Below are positions 36,840 to 46,361 of a stretch of 64,000 bases of DNA, piece after piece. Source of the stretch: JBPOHE01 sp052035915 (GTDB lineage: Bacteria > Pseudomonadota > Gammaproteobacteria > Chromatiales > Chromatiaceae). Positions within the stretch are counted from its first letter, which is position 1. Every line of letters begins with the position of its first letter. The stretch spans positions 1-64,000 of the forward strand of contig JBPOHE010000088.1 in NCBI GenBank assembly GCA_052035915.1. The letters run 5' to 3'. Both the position numbers and the translations under genes were made by a program. Under the pieces are notes generated by a model that was given only the letters and a program-made list of their open reading frames with translations, ran no database searches and was not told the origin of the DNA.

Positions 36840-37037
36840 TCACATCCCTTCTTCAACCTTCTTGCCACGACTTTCCAAAACCACCCAAAATGCGGCTCGA
36901 AGTTGGCGGCAACCGACGCCACCGTTGCCAAAGTTCACGTTGCGGTGATACTCATACCCATCCAGCAACATCACCTCCTCCGAAGTGACGAGGAGGCGGT
37001 CGAGATTCTTGGCGTTGAATAGGAGAGTCCTTTCGAC
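36840..37037 (-). pseudogene. possible gene remnant or small ORF of unknown family
   Basis: The minus strand is open for 65 residues up to a TGA at 36840-36842, and reads like protein: NLDRLLVTSEEVMLLDGYEY, then HRNVNFGNGGVGCRQLRAAF. There is no start codon at the upstream end; an internal ATG (about 36977) would give 44 residues, with AGGAGG too close to it. It looks like the end of a decayed gene. Confidence 0.35.
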
Positions 37038-37061
37038 TCAAACCCCTGAGGCGGATCAAGC

Positions 37062-38594
37062 ATGAATCCATCCCTTCCAAGCGAGGTGCAGATGGGGCAG
37101 TTGCGCCGTCTGGTGCCCCTCAACCGGCTCCCCACCCCCGCCTTTGAACGCTTGGTAAAACAACTCCCCATCGAGACGGCGGTCAGAGGGCAACTCCTGT
37201 TCCGCGAAGGGGATATCGACCATCACCATATCTACCTGCTCAGCGGTAGTGTCAGCCTCCTGTCGGGAAAAGAGGTGGTGGAATCCATCAATGCCAGCAG
37301 CGATACCGCGCGTTATCCCCTGGCCCATCAGTTCCCCCGACGCTTCAGCGGACGGGTCGAGGCCGCCGTGACCCTGGTCCGGATCGATACCTGGTTGTTG
37401 AACGATCTCCTGGCCGGCTACCTCAGCGAGGAGGACTACCGGGTCGACGAGGTCCAGAACAGCGCGAGCGACTGGATGTCCCAACTCCTGCAATCCCGGG
37501 TCTTCCAGATGATCCCGGCGGCTAATATCCAGGGTGCCATGCTGCGGATGCAGCAATTGGTGGTGGAAAAGGACGAATTGATCTTCCGGCAGGGCGATCC
37601 GGGGGATTTTTATTATGTGATCAACCAGGGCACCTGCTGCCTGACCCGTACGGCAACCCCGGGGGGACAGGATACCGAAGTGGCCAGACTGGGCTCCGGT
37701 ACCAGTTTCGGCGAGGATGCCCTGATCTCCGGTAACCCACGCAATTGCAGCGTCAGGATGCTCACGGACGGGATATTGCTGCGCCTGAGTAAGAAGGATT
37801 TTCTCGAACTGGTCAAACGGCCCTTGTCCCGGGTCGTTTCTTATGCCGAGGCCAAGCAACAGGTTGACGGCGGGGCCATCTGGCTCGATGTCCGTCCCCA
37901 GGATGAATACAACCAGGCCCATCTCCCGGGGGCGATCAACCTTCCTTTCTATCTGCTGCGCTATCAGGCCTCGAGTCTGGATCCGGATCGTCATTACATC
38001 GCCTACTGCGAGGACGAAAGCACCAGTACCGCCGCCGGCTTTCTCCTCACCGAACGGGGCATCAGCGTGGCCGTGCTGAGCGGAGGTCTGAACCGGGTCA
38101 GGGGTTTTCAACGGGAACTTGTCCCGCCCCAACCGCCGCCTCCTGCGTCGGCGCCGACCCAGTCCGACAATCTGCCCCCTCCGCTGACCGCAGAAACACC
38201 GGTGACCGATGTGGAGAGCAAACTGCTTGCGGCGAAAGAAAATTTCGATCGCCTACAAAGACAGTACCTGATGGAGCGGAGACAATGGTCCCAGGCCCTG
38301 GCGGCGGCACGCAGTCGCCCCGACAACCGCGACTTCAGACCCCGGAACAATGGTGACGCGGACCAATGGCAGCGCACGCTCAAACAGGCCGAGATGCGCA
38401 TTGCCCAACTCACGGAGGCCTTGCGGGACGCCGAGGAACGCTATCAGGAGGAGGGTAACGAGATGCAGCGCTTATGGGAAAAGCGTGTGGCGCAACTGGA
38501 AGCCGAAATCAACCGCTTGACGCTCCAGAACACGAGCCTGCGGCGGGAATTGGATGAGGCGAGGAAAGCCAGGGGGGCCTTGGGTGGCACTTGA
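37062..38594 (+). CDS. cNMP-binding, rhodanese and coiled-coil protein
   Basis: The 510-residue soluble protein begins with a degenerate cyclic-nucleotide-type domain (about 20-140), then a well-formed one (about 150-262: FRQGDPGDFYYVINQGTCCL, GSGTSFGEDALISGNPRNCS). A rhodanese domain follows (about 268-350: AIWLDVRPQDEYNQAHLPGA) with Cys in IAYCEDESTSTAA at the active-site position. A Pro-rich linker and a coiled coil (about 395-505) end it. Many such proteins sense nucleotides or redox signals; the output here is unknown. The next gene also combines a long coiled coil with a catalytic-type domain. Confidence 0.85.
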   Translation: MNPSLPSEVQMGQLRRLVPLNRLPTPAFERLVKQLPIETAVRGQLLFREGDIDHHHIYLLSGSVSLLSGKEVVESINASSDTARYPLAHQFPRRFSGRVEAAVTLVRIDTWLLNDLLAGYLSEEDYRVDEVQNSASDWMSQLLQSRVFQMIPAANIQGAMLRMQQLVVEKDELIFRQGDPGDFYYVINQGTCCLTRTATPGGQDTEVARLGSGTSFGEDALISGNPRNCSVRMLTDGILLRLSKKDFLELVKRPLSRVVSYAEAKQQVDGGAIWLDVRPQDEYNQAHLPGAINLPFYLLRYQASSLDPDRHYIAYCEDESTSTAAGFLLTERGISVAVLSGGLNRVRGFQRELVPPQPPPPASAPTQSDNLPPPLTAETPVTDVESKLLAAKENFDRLQRQYLMERRQWSQALAAARSRPDNRDFRPRNNGDADQWQRTLKQAEMRIAQLTEALRDAEERYQEEGNEMQRLWEKRVAQLEAEINRLTLQNTSLRRELDEARKARGALGGT

Positions 38595-38771
38595 GACCCG
38601 ATCCGAGCGTCTCTCGGATCACCGGCTTTTCCGTGGAGGGAGGAGCGGTTTCCGCCGCCTGGCGGGCCAAACTAAGAGCTAGAATCTTACAAACTCCCTT
38701 TCTCCCGCGGGATGAGGGAACCGAACCATAGACTCGATAACTCGCAGCCGCCTTGGAGGCATACACGAGGG

Positions 38772-40676
38772 ATGAACGCTCAGAGCGACAACACCCAGGA
38801 CACCGAGATACTCACCCTAGATGGAAGTGTGGAAGAGACACACCATCAATTGCCATCGATCGAGCCGGAGACTTCACCTCCATCGCGCCCCGTCGGCGAG
38901 GCTCAGTCTCCAGCGGAGCCGGGCGGCGAAACCGCTCCTCCCCAGGCACCGAGACAAGCCGTGGGAAGCCCGCTGCCTCGCCCCCGTCGGCTGGAGGATG
39001 ACCGCAACCGTTTTGATACCGAGGCCTTCGGCGCCCTGGCCCAGCTCAAGCTGAAACAGGAACGGCTCCGTCGCCAGTCCAGCGCCGAAGAGGGATCGAG
39101 CGTTTTGCGGGAACGGCTCATGGTCGCCCGGGACAAAGGCGTCCAATTGGAACAGGAAAAGAGCCAGCTGGAACAAAAGCTCCGGCAACTGCAGCGGGAA
39201 CTCGAAACCATGCGGCAGGAGATCCACTATGTCCGCGAGGAGGCCCAGGCTCGGGAAACCGAGCTGAATCGGACCCTGGATGCCCTGCATCAGGAAATCG
39301 CTTCCAGCGCCGCCCAGGACTATGCCGCCCGTCTGGAAACCGCCGGGGCGGAGAACGCCGCCTTGCGGAAGACACTCGATGAGAAGGAGGTCCAATTACG
39401 GGAGGCTGCCCAACGCGACCTGCGCCTGGAAAAGGATATCGAGAAACTTCTCCTCCAACGGCGTCCTTTTGAACAGGAGATCCTGCAACTCCAAACCGCT
39501 CTCGATCAGGCCCAGGCCAACCTGGTCCAAGCAGAAAAGGCGCAACAGGTTGCCGAGGAGACCTATCAGACGCTGCAATCCGAATTCGAGAAGCGCTTTG
39601 CCCGGGAGGCGATCGAGATCCCGTCCCAGCATCCGGAGCGACGTCGCTTCGGCTCCCTGTTTTTCGTGGTGGTTTCCGGCGGTCTGGGGATCCTCCTCGG
39701 CCTGACGGGGGCCCGCTTTCTGGGGACGGATTACCCAGTGCCCGGCTCCAAGGGAGCCTTGACAGGGAATCAGCCTGGAAGCAAGGAATTGTCGCCGCCC
39801 CCTCTGCCTTCCCCACTCCCCGGGGTGCCCCCTCGACCGACCGCTTCGCCAACGCCCATTCCTACGCCGCAGGTGGAGAAAACCGCGGCCGCCACCCCGG
39901 CTCCCAGCGAAACCCAGGAATCCAACTCACTTCCCCCGCCGAGTCATAAGGTGGTGTCCGACAGCCTGCGTAACAGCGGCGGCCGAGGGCCGGAGATGCA
40001 GTACATCCCCGCTGGCGGCTTCACCATGGGGGATGACCACGACGCCCTGGCCCCGGAGGAACAACCAATCCATCAAGTCCGGATACGCCCCTTCTACATG
40101 GCCAGACATGAGGTCAGCTTCGCCGACTATGACCGCTTCGCCCGGGCGACCGGACGTGGTCTGCCGGACGATAAGGGCTGGGGCCGAGGCTCCAGACCGG
40201 TGATCAATGTCTCCTGGCAGGAGGCTCGGGCCTATGCCAATTGGCTGACCCAGGAAAGCGGCCATAAATACCGCTTGCCGTCCGAGGCCGAGTGGGAATA
40301 CGCCGCCAAGGCCGGCAGCCTGAGCCTTTACTGGTGGGGCAGTCGTAGCGGCGAGAACAACGCCAACTGTTTCAACTGCGGCAGTCAGTGGGACAACCGC
40401 AGTACCGCCCCGGTCGGCAGCTTCAAGCCCAACGCCTTTGGTTTATACGATGTCGCCGGCAATGTCTCGGAATGGGTGGAGGACTGTTTCCATAGCTCTT
40501 ATCAGGGGGCGCCCCTGGACGGCAGCGCCTGGGCCGATCCGGATTGTAACGAGCGGGTGGTCAGGGGCGGTGCCTTCAGCCGACCGGCGGATGCCATGCG
40601 TAGCACCCGCCGCGGTGCCTTTGACCAAAACGTCAGATTGGAAATGCTGGGGTTTCGCGTCGTCCGCGAACCCTGA
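38772..40676 (+). CDS. coiled-coil membrane protein with SUMF1/FGE-type domain
   Basis: The 634-residue protein has a disordered N terminus, a coiled coil (about 85-285), one membrane helix (about 294-318: FFVVVSGGLGILLGLTGARF), a Pro/Thr-rich tether, and a formylglycine-generating-enzyme-like domain (about 405-634: YIPAGGFTMGDDHDALAPEE, YRLPSEAEWEYAA, NVSEWVEDCF, VVRGGAFSRP). This places the SUMF1 domain outside the cytoplasm. Such domains oxidise sulfatase cysteine or act as binding modules, and no sulfatase is near. I chose ATG 38772; ATG 38712 is possible but adds unlikely sequence. Confidence 0.82.
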   Translation: MNAQSDNTQDTEILTLDGSVEETHHQLPSIEPETSPPSRPVGEAQSPAEPGGETAPPQAPRQAVGSPLPRPRRLEDDRNRFDTEAFGALAQLKLKQERLRRQSSAEEGSSVLRERLMVARDKGVQLEQEKSQLEQKLRQLQRELETMRQEIHYVREEAQARETELNRTLDALHQEIASSAAQDYAARLETAGAENAALRKTLDEKEVQLREAAQRDLRLEKDIEKLLLQRRPFEQEILQLQTALDQAQANLVQAEKAQQVAEETYQTLQSEFEKRFAREAIEIPSQHPERRRFGSLFFVVVSGGLGILLGLTGARFLGTDYPVPGSKGALTGNQPGSKELSPPPLPSPLPGVPPRPTASPTPIPTPQVEKTAAATPAPSETQESNSLPPPSHKVVSDSLRNSGGRGPEMQYIPAGGFTMGDDHDALAPEEQPIHQVRIRPFYMARHEVSFADYDRFARATGRGLPDDKGWGRGSRPVINVSWQEARAYANWLTQESGHKYRLPSEAEWEYAAKAGSLSLYWWGSRSGENNANCFNCGSQWDNRSTAPVGSFKPNAFGLYDVAGNVSEWVEDCFHSSYQGAPLDGSAWADPDCNERVVRGGAFSRPADAMRSTRRGAFDQNVRLEMLGFRVVREP

Positions 40677-40696
40677 GCGGATGGCCGGGGGCCGGG

Positions 40697-41584
40697 ATGC
40701 GCATCCTCGGGGTTGGGGTGGCGACCCTGGATATCATCAGCCTGGTCCCTGAATATCCCCCGGAAGACGCCGAGATCCGGGCCATCAGCAGATATCGGGC
40801 GCGTGGCGGCAATGTCGGCAACAGCCTGATCCTGCTCCGACAATTGGGGCATGACTGCGCCTGGGCCGGAACCCATGCCGAGGAAGCGGATGGACGCTGG
40901 CTGCTCGCCGAACTGACCACCGCCGGCATCGATACCTCTCCCGCCCGCGGCGATGATCGAGGCACGACCCCGACCTCCCAGGTCTGGCTCAGTCAGGCCA
41001 GAGGGAGCCGTACCCTAGTCCACTTCCGCGATCTTCCCGAGTACAGTGCCAAGGATTTTGGCTTGCTCGATCTGGAGCGCTGGGATTGGTTTCATTTCGA
41101 GGGACGGGCTCCAGAGGAGACCCGCCTCATGCTCGACCATCTCCTGGCCCGACGGCCAGGAATCGGCTGTTCGCTGGAGATCGAAAAGCCGCGATCCGGC
41201 ATCGAAAATCTCTTCGCCGGTCCTTCCCTGCTTCTCTTTTCCCGTCACTATGCCCAGGCCCGCGGGTTTCGGGAGCCTCGGGATTTTCTGCTCGCCATGC
41301 GCCAGGAGACCTCCGCCCGCTGGATCATCTGCGCCTGGGGCGATCAGGGCGCCTGGGGTATGGACGCCCAGGACCGGCTTTACGCCAGCCCGGCTTATCC
41401 GCCCGCGACCCTGGTCGACAGCCTCGGCGCCGGGGATGTGTTCAATGCCGGGATGATCCATGGCCTATCCAAGGGTGGCCACCTGGGTGAGGTGCTGCGC
41501 GCGGCCTGTCAACTCGCTGGTCGCAAGTGCGGTCAGTTGGGGTTCGATCATCTGGCCGTTGGGCCTGAGTCTCCCGAGTTGTAG
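40697..41584 (+). CDS. PfkB family sugar kinase
   Basis: The 295-residue ribokinase-fold kinase has the N-terminal GVGVATLDIISLVPEYP, the GG turn RARGGNVGNSLILLRQLG and the C-terminal catalytic loop DSLGAGDVFNAGMIHGLSKG with the base Asp. It resembles ketohexokinase. The substrate cannot be assigned. It follows the SUMF1-domain gene by 20 bases and is likely cotranscribed. Confidence 0.88.
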   Translation: MRILGVGVATLDIISLVPEYPPEDAEIRAISRYRARGGNVGNSLILLRQLGHDCAWAGTHAEEADGRWLLAELTTAGIDTSPARGDDRGTTPTSQVWLSQARGSRTLVHFRDLPEYSAKDFGLLDLERWDWFHFEGRAPEETRLMLDHLLARRPGIGCSLEIEKPRSGIENLFAGPSLLLFSRHYAQARGFREPRDFLLAMRQETSARWIICAWGDQGAWGMDAQDRLYASPAYPPATLVDSLGAGDVFNAGMIHGLSKGGHLGEVLRAACQLAGRKCGQLGFDHLAVGPESPEL

Positions 41585-41596
41585 CCCACAATGAAT

Positions 41597-41632
41597 AAAA
41601 AAACCCACCGTCCCCATGGGGAGGCGGTGGGT
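41597..41632 (-). terminator. intrinsic terminator of the small minus-strand gene
   Basis: On the minus strand ACCCACCG / CGGTGGGT stems with the inner palindrome CCCCATGGGG are followed by seven T. It ends the transcript of the 54-residue gene at 41658-41822, and backs onto the end of the PfkB gene. Confidence 0.8.
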
Positions 41633-41657
41633 CAGTACGTCGACAGGGAGTCGTGGA

Positions 41658-41822
41658 TTAACGAGCGCTTTCGATTTCGATCTTCTGGGTCTCTTGGACC
41701 TGGATCGGCGCCACCTCGACCACCGCGGTGGGGGCCTGGACCGAGGTCGGCTCTGTGGCCAGATCATGGATCGTCAGGGCGGTACCCAGGGTCATGGCGA
41801 TAGCGGATAAGGCAAGAAACAT
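41658..41822 (-). CDS. 54-residue small exported or membrane protein
   Basis: MFLALSAIAMTLGTALTIHD gives a signal or anchor helix, followed by a Val/Gln/Glu-rich tail (VQAPTAVVEVAPIQVQETQK). GAGGAG lies eight bases before the ATG, and a strong terminator follows. The protein is not recognised. The clean ribosome site and terminator make a real gene likely. Confidence 0.65.
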   Translation of the reverse strand: MFLALSAIAMTLGTALTIHDLATEPTSVQAPTAVVEVAPIQVQETQKIEIESAR

Positions 41823-41893
41823 GGTTCTATCTCCTCTTGCGAGTAAAGTTGCTCGATACGTTGGGTGTAATATAAGAAAATAATTATATTCTG

Positions 41894-42226
41894 TCAAGTT
41901 TGTTCTTCCATTAGCTGTTTCACCACCCGCTTGCGAAACACCTCCATCTCCTTGGCCGCCTGGATATCCCCCCGATCCCGTGCGGCGGCAATCCCCGAGT
42001 CATAGGCGGCCAGGGCCCCCTCGAGGTCCCCAAGTTCTTGTTGTACCTTGCCAAGCAGCTTCCAAGCAGCGGAGTAGCGGGGATCGAACCGCAGGGCCTG
42101 CTCCAGATGTGGCCGGCTCGAGGCCCAGTCGGCGATCTTGGCGTATTCATGGCCGAGGCTGTACCTCAGCAGGGCGTTGTCCTGTCCACGGGCGAGCAGG
42201 CTTTCGACATTCTCGATGATTCCCAT
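41894..42226 (-). CDS. small TPR protein
   Basis: The 110-residue protein is almost wholly tetratricopeptide repeat: LRYSLGHEYAKIADWASSRP, then HLEQALRFDPRYSAAWKLLG and GDLEGALAAYDSGIAAARDR. It has no signal peptide. TPR domains bind partner proteins; which one is unknown. It is followed on the same strand by the 54-residue gene after about 70 bp. Confidence 0.85.
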   Translation of the reverse strand: MGIIENVESLLARGQDNALLRYSLGHEYAKIADWASSRPHLEQALRFDPRYSAAWKLLGKVQQELGDLEGALAAYDSGIAAARDRGDIQAAKEMEVFRKRVVKQLMEEQT

Positions 42227-42458
42227 AACTCATTCCTCGGTGATCGGCGTCGGTGGGGGAGGGCCTTTGTCTTCTGAATGTGGTTGTAGCCCTGGCGGAT
42301 CAAGCCGGAAGCCGCCGCATAGAGGCCGGGATCAGACGGCAAGGATTGCCATGGGCCTGGCATTTTATGTGATCAGACGTTGGTGCGGAGTTCGGACCGA
42401 GCCGCGTATTCTCTGGCATCCGATTGTAAGTAAAGTCTTTTTTATACTTTTTCCAGTC

Positions 42459-42474
42459 TGGCATGGAAGTTGTC
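42459..42474 (+). promoter_or_regulatory. candidate sigma-54 promoter of the pspA-like operon
   Basis: TGGCATGGAAGTTGTC matches TGGCACG-N4-TTGCW at the GG anchor and TTG, with exact spacing; the C of the -12 GC is T. It lies 37 bases before the pspA-like start, and a sigma-54 activator is encoded downstream. Confidence 0.5.
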
Positions 42475-42510
42475 TCTTTATAGATAGGACCCCAACCAAG
42501 GAGAAACCCC

Positions 42511-43161
42511 ATGTCCCTGTTTCGACGTATCACCACCACAGTTCACGCCAGCGTTGAGCGCCTGGTGGATCTGATGGAAAACCACGAGGCCGTAGTCAAT
42601 CTGGCCCTGGACGAGTCGCGCCAAGCCCTGGCCCGCGGTAAGGCTCAACTCGGACGCATCCAACGCGAGTGTGAGCGATTGCGCGGGCAGATTCGCACCT
42701 TGGAGTCCGAGGAGGCCCGCTGGGTGGAACGGGCGCGGGCGGTGGCCGCCACCGATGAGTCGGCGGCCTTGCAATGCCTGCAACGGCGACGGGATTGTCG
42801 TCGGCAGATCGAGGACATCAGACAGGCCCTCGCCGAGCACAGCGGGGCCGAGGCGCGTCTGCTGGAAGAGTTGCGCGCCGGCGAGGAACGCCTGCAGGCG
42901 GCCACCCGGCAGCGGGACCGGCTGCGTACCCGCCAATCCGCCGCCGAGGTCAACCGTGCCCTGGGCGGTATCGCCGAACGTTTCCCACCGAGTCTGGAGG
43001 ATAGCTTCGAGCGCTGGGAGACCCGGGTGCTGGAGAACGAGCTTATCGTCGGTCAAACCGCGCCGGTGGACGAACTGGCCCGCCGCTTTGGCGAGCAGGA
43101 ATCCCAGGCCGAACTCCGGGCCGAATTGGCGTCGATTCTGCGCACTGAGAGGAGTGCCTAA
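42511..43161 (+). CDS. pspA: PspA/IM30-like membrane-stress coiled-coil protein
   Basis: The 216-residue protein is almost wholly coiled coil, with the PspA-type amphipathic start MSLFRRITTTVHASVERLVD and conserved MENHEAVVNLALDESRQALA. PspA proteins coat and mend the cytoplasmic membrane and can inhibit their sigma-54 activator. It overlaps no gene but is directly followed by the membrane-protein gene (stop TAA, start ATG one base later). Confidence 0.85.
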   Translation: MSLFRRITTTVHASVERLVDLMENHEAVVNLALDESRQALARGKAQLGRIQRECERLRGQIRTLESEEARWVERARAVAATDESAALQCLQRRRDCRRQIEDIRQALAEHSGAEARLLEELRAGEERLQAATRQRDRLRTRQSAAEVNRALGGIAERFPPSLEDSFERWETRVLENELIVGQTAPVDELARRFGEQESQAELRAELASILRTERSA

Positions 43162-44517
43162 ATGAACCGCGAATCTGGTTATGCCACCCTGTTGCCGCCG
43201 GACGCCGCCCCAGTCGTCGAGGCCCCGAACGCATCGGCTTGGACCGGGAGTCACTGGCCGACCCTGCCCTGGTTGTTGCGCCTCCTTGGCGCCACCGCGG
43301 TAACGGCGGCGGTGGCGGTGTTTCTGTTCCAACAATGGGGTACCGGCGACGATCTCCGACGCTACCTCCTACTGCTCTCCATCATCAGCACCCTGACCTT
43401 CGCCGGTGTGAGCAGCGTATTGCTGCTCAAGGAACCCAAGGGCGCCCGCACCTTCGTCTCCCTCGCCCTGGCGGCGGTGCCGGTGGGGTTCACGGTGGCG
43501 GCGGCGCTGCTCTATGTCCATTGGTACTGGGATTCGCCCGCCATCACGGCGGCGGATTTTGCCGAATGGCGGATCGAAAACCCGCAAATGACGCTGATCG
43601 CGGTCGTCGGCGGGGTGGTGGCGCTGAGTCTGATCAGCCTGCTGGGTTTTATGGTCTTGGCCCGACGCTCGGCCTGGCCGCTCACCCTTGGCTACATCCT
43701 GGTGAATGCTGTGTTGCTCATTCCCTTGCGGGAACCCGCGGTCATGAGTTGGTGGCTCATGGTCGCGGTGGCGGGCGCGCTCGCCCTGGTGGCCGACCGT
43801 AGCCGTCGGGATCCCAGTCTGGGCACCTTGGAAGGCCGTTTTGCCCGCTTCCTCCTGTTCATCCCGCCGACGATCCTGGCCGGACGCAGCCTGATCTTTT
43901 ACTCCCCCGATGCCATGCTGGCCTTGGCCGGCGCCCTGTCGCTGCATCTGCTGGTACGGGCCGTCCAGCTCAGCCTGCCGCCCAGGTCGCGCTGGAGTGA
44001 AATAGCGCTGCTGCTCAATCTGTTGCCCGTGGTAGGGGCCGGTATCAGCACCCTGCTCCTGGTGGCCCAGGTCAGTCAGTTTCACCTCAGCCTCACCCTT
44101 GGCGGTCTGGTGATCGCCTTGCTCCTGGCCGAAACCGCCAGCCGGGCCGGTCCCTGGGCGCCCTGGCTCTATCGGATAGCGGCCTTGGTCGGTCTGCTCA
44201 GCCCAGTGGTGGATCTCCTGATGACTGGAGCTCAGATCAACGCCATCGCCTGCATCCTCATCGGCGGTCTGGTGTTGCTCGCTGGATTCCTCTACGGACA
44301 GGGACTGATCGCCTTGGTCGGCTTGGTGGGGCTGAGCCTCGGCCTGGGGGTGGAGGCCCTCTGGCTGATCAAACACTTCAATTTCGGTGGCTGGGGCACG
44401 TTGGCGGTGTTGGGAGTCGCCGCCATCCTCGCCGGTTCGGTCGCCGAACGCTATGGAACCCGATTCAGGGCCTGGCTCGGGCAGCTCCAGCAGAGGTTCC
44501 AGGAGCAAAGAGGCTGA
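43162..44517 (+). CDS. polytopic membrane protein of the pspA-like operon
   Basis: The 451-residue protein has about twelve to fourteen hydrophobic helices and no recognised transport motif. The N-terminal 40 residues are cytoplasmic. It is immediately downstream of the pspA-like gene and was presumably expressed with it under membrane stress. Function unknown. Confidence 0.8.
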   Translation: MNRESGYATLLPPDAAPVVEAPNASAWTGSHWPTLPWLLRLLGATAVTAAVAVFLFQQWGTGDDLRRYLLLLSIISTLTFAGVSSVLLLKEPKGARTFVSLALAAVPVGFTVAAALLYVHWYWDSPAITAADFAEWRIENPQMTLIAVVGGVVALSLISLLGFMVLARRSAWPLTLGYILVNAVLLIPLREPAVMSWWLMVAVAGALALVADRSRRDPSLGTLEGRFARFLLFIPPTILAGRSLIFYSPDAMLALAGALSLHLLVRAVQLSLPPRSRWSEIALLLNLLPVVGAGISTLLLVAQVSQFHLSLTLGGLVIALLLAETASRAGPWAPWLYRIAALVGLLSPVVDLLMTGAQINAIACILIGGLVLLAGFLYGQGLIALVGLVGLSLGLGVEALWLIKHFNFGGWGTLAVLGVAAILAGSVAERYGTRFRAWLGQLQQRFQEQRG

Positions 44518-44798
44518 AAACGGCACTCCATTGACTCGTCGGACGGCGCCTGGCCCGCATTTCTCACCGGGCGCCGTAGCGAGGGCGTCGAGGGGCCGTT
44601 GTGGCGGGGCGCACGGAGGAATCGGCGGCGAAGGCGTAGCTGACACTACGTTGAGCCGAGGATTCCGAGTACGTCCAGTCACAGCGAGCCAGTCGGCGTC
44701 CGCAGTAGACGACTGGTGAGAAATACGGGCTAAACCAGAGGCGCCGTCATTGTTGTAGCATCAGGCTATACCGACCCAACCAGATTCCCCAATCCGCC

Positions 44799-46295
44799 AT
44801 GCCCATGCCGCACCGACTCGACAGCGACGCCCGGGAATTCTTCACCCTGGTGGCCGAGATCATCTTCTCCAACCCCTTCAGTCCCCATCGGGCCGCCCTG
44901 GAAGGCCTCCTGGCACGCTGGGCACGGGCACCGGTTCCCACCGGCGAAGGTCATCTCTTTACCGCCGTCATTCCCGCCCTGGAACATCAGCTCGGTGTCC
45001 TGGCCGCCCGGGGGATAGATTCCCTCTCCGGCATGAGTGCCGAGGACCGACCCTTGTTGCAATACGCCTTTCTGTTCCGTCTCTTTCATCGGCATGTGGC
45101 CGATCTCGACGGCCTGATCCAGGCCCAGGTGCACGCCGGAGAAACGCCGGTGGCGGCGCCTTTCGCCGCGCCCCTGTTGGTGAAGTTGGGGACCCTGGGG
45201 TTTTCCCGGGAGGAAGCGCTCCGCTATCTCGCCCTCTTTTATCAGTTGCGGCGGGCCTATTACTTCATCGACCAGGCCCTGATCGGCAGTTCCCCCGCCA
45301 TGCGACGGCTGCGTCACGCCTTGTGGAACAATGTCTTCACCGCCGACACCCGCATCTACGGCGAACTCCTCTGGGACCGCATGGAGGACTTTTCCACCCT
45401 CTTGCTGGGCGAAACCGGCACCGGCAAGGGATCCGCCGCCGCGGCCATCGGTCGCTCCGGACTCATCCCCTTCGATCCCCGCAGCGGTCGTTTCAGCGCC
45501 AGCTTCACCGCCACCTTCGTCGCCACCAATCTGTCCCAGTTCCCCGAGAGCCTGATCGAGTCCGAACTCTTCGGCCATCGCAAAGGCGCCTTCACCGGCG
45601 CCATCGAGGACCATCAGGGGCTGTTCGAGCGCTGCAATGCCCATGGCGCCCTTTTTCTCGATGAGATCGGCGATCTCGGCATCCCGGTGCAGATCAAGCT
45701 CCTCAATGTGCTCCAGGAGCGCGCCTTTACCCCGGTCGGCAGCCATAAACCCCTGCGCTTCGCCGGGCGGGTGATTGCCGCTACCCACAGGCCGTTACAG
45801 GAACTACGCGCCAGCGGTCGTTTTCGGGAGGATTTCTATTTCCGGCTCTGTTCCGATGTGATCCAGGTGCCGCCGTTGCGGGAACGTCTGCGGGAAGACC
45901 CGGAGGAACTGCGGCAACTGGTGAGCAAGTTGGTGGAGCGGATCAGCGGTCAGGCCGGGAGCCCGCTGGGGGAGGCGGTCCATGAGCGGCTGCGCCGGGA
46001 TCTTCCCCCGGACTATCCCTGGCCAGGCAATGTCCGCGAACTGGAACAGGCGGTCCGCCGTGTCATCCTCAACCGGGAATATCGCCCCGAACCTATCCCC
46101 CACAGCCCCGGCCAGGACTGGCTCGCGCTGGCCGCCGCCGGGCGCCTGAATGTGCAGCAATTGCTCAGTCAGTATTGCCGCAGGCTCTATCAGCAGCTCG
46201 GGAGCTATGAGGCGGTGGCCAGGCAACTGGGCCTGGATCGGCGCACGGTGCGCAAATACATCGAAGCGGCGGAAGAACCATCCCTCCCGACATGA
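44799..46295 (+). CDS. sigma-54 dependent activator with novel-looking N-terminal domain
   Basis: The 498-residue protein has a helical N-terminal domain (about 1-165) that is neither a receiver nor GAF nor PAS by eye. The AAA+ domain has Walker A GETGTGKG (204-211), GAFTGA (263-268), GALFLDEIGD and sensor WPGNVRELEQ, and a C-terminal helix-turn-helix (YEAVARQLGLDRRTVRKYIE). PspF, the known activator of psp genes, has no such N-terminal domain. The gene lies 281 bp after the pspA-like pair, whose promoter looks sigma-54 dependent. Confidence 0.9.
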   Translation: MPMPHRLDSDAREFFTLVAEIIFSNPFSPHRAALEGLLARWARAPVPTGEGHLFTAVIPALEHQLGVLAARGIDSLSGMSAEDRPLLQYAFLFRLFHRHVADLDGLIQAQVHAGETPVAAPFAAPLLVKLGTLGFSREEALRYLALFYQLRRAYYFIDQALIGSSPAMRRLRHALWNNVFTADTRIYGELLWDRMEDFSTLLLGETGTGKGSAAAAIGRSGLIPFDPRSGRFSASFTATFVATNLSQFPESLIESELFGHRKGAFTGAIEDHQGLFERCNAHGALFLDEIGDLGIPVQIKLLNVLQERAFTPVGSHKPLRFAGRVIAATHRPLQELRASGRFREDFYFRLCSDVIQVPPLRERLREDPEELRQLVSKLVERISGQAGSPLGEAVHERLRRDLPPDYPWPGNVRELEQAVRRVILNREYRPEPIPHSPGQDWLALAAAGRLNVQQLLSQYCRRLYQQLGSYEAVARQLGLDRRTVRKYIEAAEEPSLPT

Positions 46296-46361
46296 GGCTT
46301 GCCTGCCCGAGCTGATCGCCTGTTTTGAATGGATCTTTGGTTTCCGAAGGCGCCGTTGCTT

